Shown: positions 5,582-6,286 of the stretch, in pieces
Position numbering within the stretch: position 1 is the first letter of the stretch
Layout of the letters: every line of letters starts with the position of its first letter
Source of the DNA: Bacilli bacterium
GTDB lineage: Bacteria; Bacillota_I; Bacilli_A; RF39; UBA660
DNA: 6,286 nt
NCBI GenBank assembly: GCA_016302505.1
Contig: JAEDNL010000052.1
Location: 1 to 6,286 of the forward strand
Direction: 5' to 3'
Translations under genes and position numbers: made by a program
The notes under the pieces: model-generated
The model's input: only the letters and a program-made list of their open reading frames with translations
Database searches by the model: none
Told to the model about the DNA's origin: nothing

Positions 5582-6286
5582 ATGAATTATATTATAGAAT
5601 CTAATCCAAATAAAATAGAAATAAATTATGATTTTATTTCTATCATGGAAAATAAGCTAGAAAAAAACATACCACTTACTCAAGAAGAGGCTAATTATTT
5701 TTTAGATTATTTAATTTATGCTACTAGATCAAAACTAACAAATGATTTAGATAACTATTCATTTGAATGGAAATGTGATACCGCTATTTCTATTATTGGT
5801 AATTATTTAAATAGTCTAAATGTTCAATATAATGTATGTGATAGTCAAAAAGTAATAACACAAGGTATAACAGGACATACATTTATGATAGTAAAACTAA
5901 ATACTGAAAATGGTATTATAAATTATTTAGTAGATCCAACATATAGACAATTTTTCATAAAAGATAACTGTACTAAAGACAAATATGTATTAATAAATGG
6001 TATGTATATTATAACACCAAGCCCAGGTTATTTTATTAAAGAAGAAGATAAAAGTATTATTAAGACTTTCTTACAAAAAGGATACTCTGTTTTAGATAAT
6101 AATATTGCAAGAATTTATGGAGATTCTTTTTATAACACAAAAGTTGGAAGATATGATAAAACTTATAATTCAATAAATGGTAATATTTATTTAAATTCAT
6201 TTTTAAAAGGTAATTCACCCCTATCAAAAACAGAAGATGAATTACAAGACTTATCACTACACAAACAAAATATTAAAACATTATAA
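5582..6286 (+). CDS. uncharacterised protein with papain/transglutaminase-like Cys-His-Asp triad
   Basis: I do not recognise a named family. The 234-residue protein has no signal peptide or membrane segment, so it is probably cytoplasmic. Its centre resembles the papain/transglutaminase/arylamine-acetyltransferase fold. C65 (FEWKCDTAISIIGNYL) sits at the start of a predicted helix. H99 (GITGHTFMIVKL) begins a beta strand, and D118 (INYLVDPTYRQFF) ends the next one. The order Cys-His-Asp with spacings of 34 and 19 residues suits such a triad. Possible activities are peptidase, deamidase, transglutaminase or acyl transfer; none can be chosen. Residues 1-60 are helical and charged, and the last 60 or so look variable and polar. 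It starts 2 bp after rarA with a perfect Shine-Dalgarno site, so it is almost certainly co-transcribed with it. Ends with TAA on the last base of the window. Gene reality is very likely; the triad is an inference from pattern. Confidence 0.85.
   Translation: MNYIIESNPNKIEINYDFISIMENKLEKNIPLTQEEANYFLDYLIYATRSKLTNDLDNYSFEWKCDTAISIIGNYLNSLNVQYNVCDSQKVITQGITGHTFMIVKLNTENGIINYLVDPTYRQFFIKDNCTKDKYVLINGMYIITPSPGYFIKEEDKSIIKTFLQKGYSVLDNNIARIYGDSFYNTKVGRYDKTYNSINGNIYLNSFLKGNSPLSKTEDELQDLSLHKQNIKTL

Noticed and set aside
6060..6257. 65-residue open frame on the minus strand inside the last gene
   Set aside because: It lies wholly antisense to a well supported gene with a perfect ribosome site, is low complexity (Leu, Tyr, Lys, Asn) and shows no recognisable motif.
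1..6286. CRISPR array, insertion sequence or toxin-antitoxin pair
   Set aside because: No regularly spaced repeats, terminal inverted repeats, transposase motifs or small paired frames were found on either strand.

Overview
The window is very AT-rich and densely coded. It holds six protein genes and only two real intergenic gaps (59 bp and 127 bp). AT-rich codons, Shine-Dalgarno sites of the Bacillota type and the order xerD-deoB (known from Bacillus, where xerD/ripX precedes drm/deoB) point to a low-GC Bacillota or a Mycoplasmatota relative, perhaps an uncultured gut Bacilli lineage. I cannot name a genus. All five tryptophans I can see are TGG, no gene needs TGA as a sense codon, and both TAA and TAG terminate genes. 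This favours the standard bacterial code over the Mycoplasma code.

Left part, minus strand (3197 down to 1): a tight unit of xerD (tyrosine recombinase), deoB (phosphopentomutase) and an RlmD/RumA-type RNA uracil-C5 methyltransferase. xerD and deoB are 1 bp apart, deoB and the methyltransferase overlap by 11 bp, and the methyltransferase runs off the left edge of the window without its C-terminus. The three have unrelated jobs (chromosome resolution, (deoxy)ribose-phosphate salvage, rRNA modification), so this looks like a housekeeping transcription unit held together by translational coupling.

Middle, minus strand (4261 to 3257): a polytopic membrane protein of the YbhN / LPG-synthase-TM (flippase-like) family, with its own good promoter and Shine-Dalgarno site. 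A 10-bp hairpin of A and T tracts in the gap after it is a plausible weak terminator, and it sits right before xerD. The xerD start lacks any Shine-Dalgarno sequence.

Right part, plus strand (4389 to 6286): rarA (AAA+ replication-recombination ATPase of the MgsA/RarA/WHIP family), followed after 2 bp by an unnamed 234-residue protein. That protein has a plausible Cys-His-Asp triad of papain/transglutaminase-like type and is the least understood gene here. The two rightward genes diverge from the flippase-like gene across a 127-bp region with back-to-back promoters and a short tandem repeat.

I see no CRISPR array, tRNA, rRNA, insertion sequence or phage gene. Most of the window is conserved housekeeping sequence. 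The candidates for something new are the Cys-His-Asp protein coupled to rarA and, less strongly, the control of the divergent region and of the leaderless-looking xerD start.
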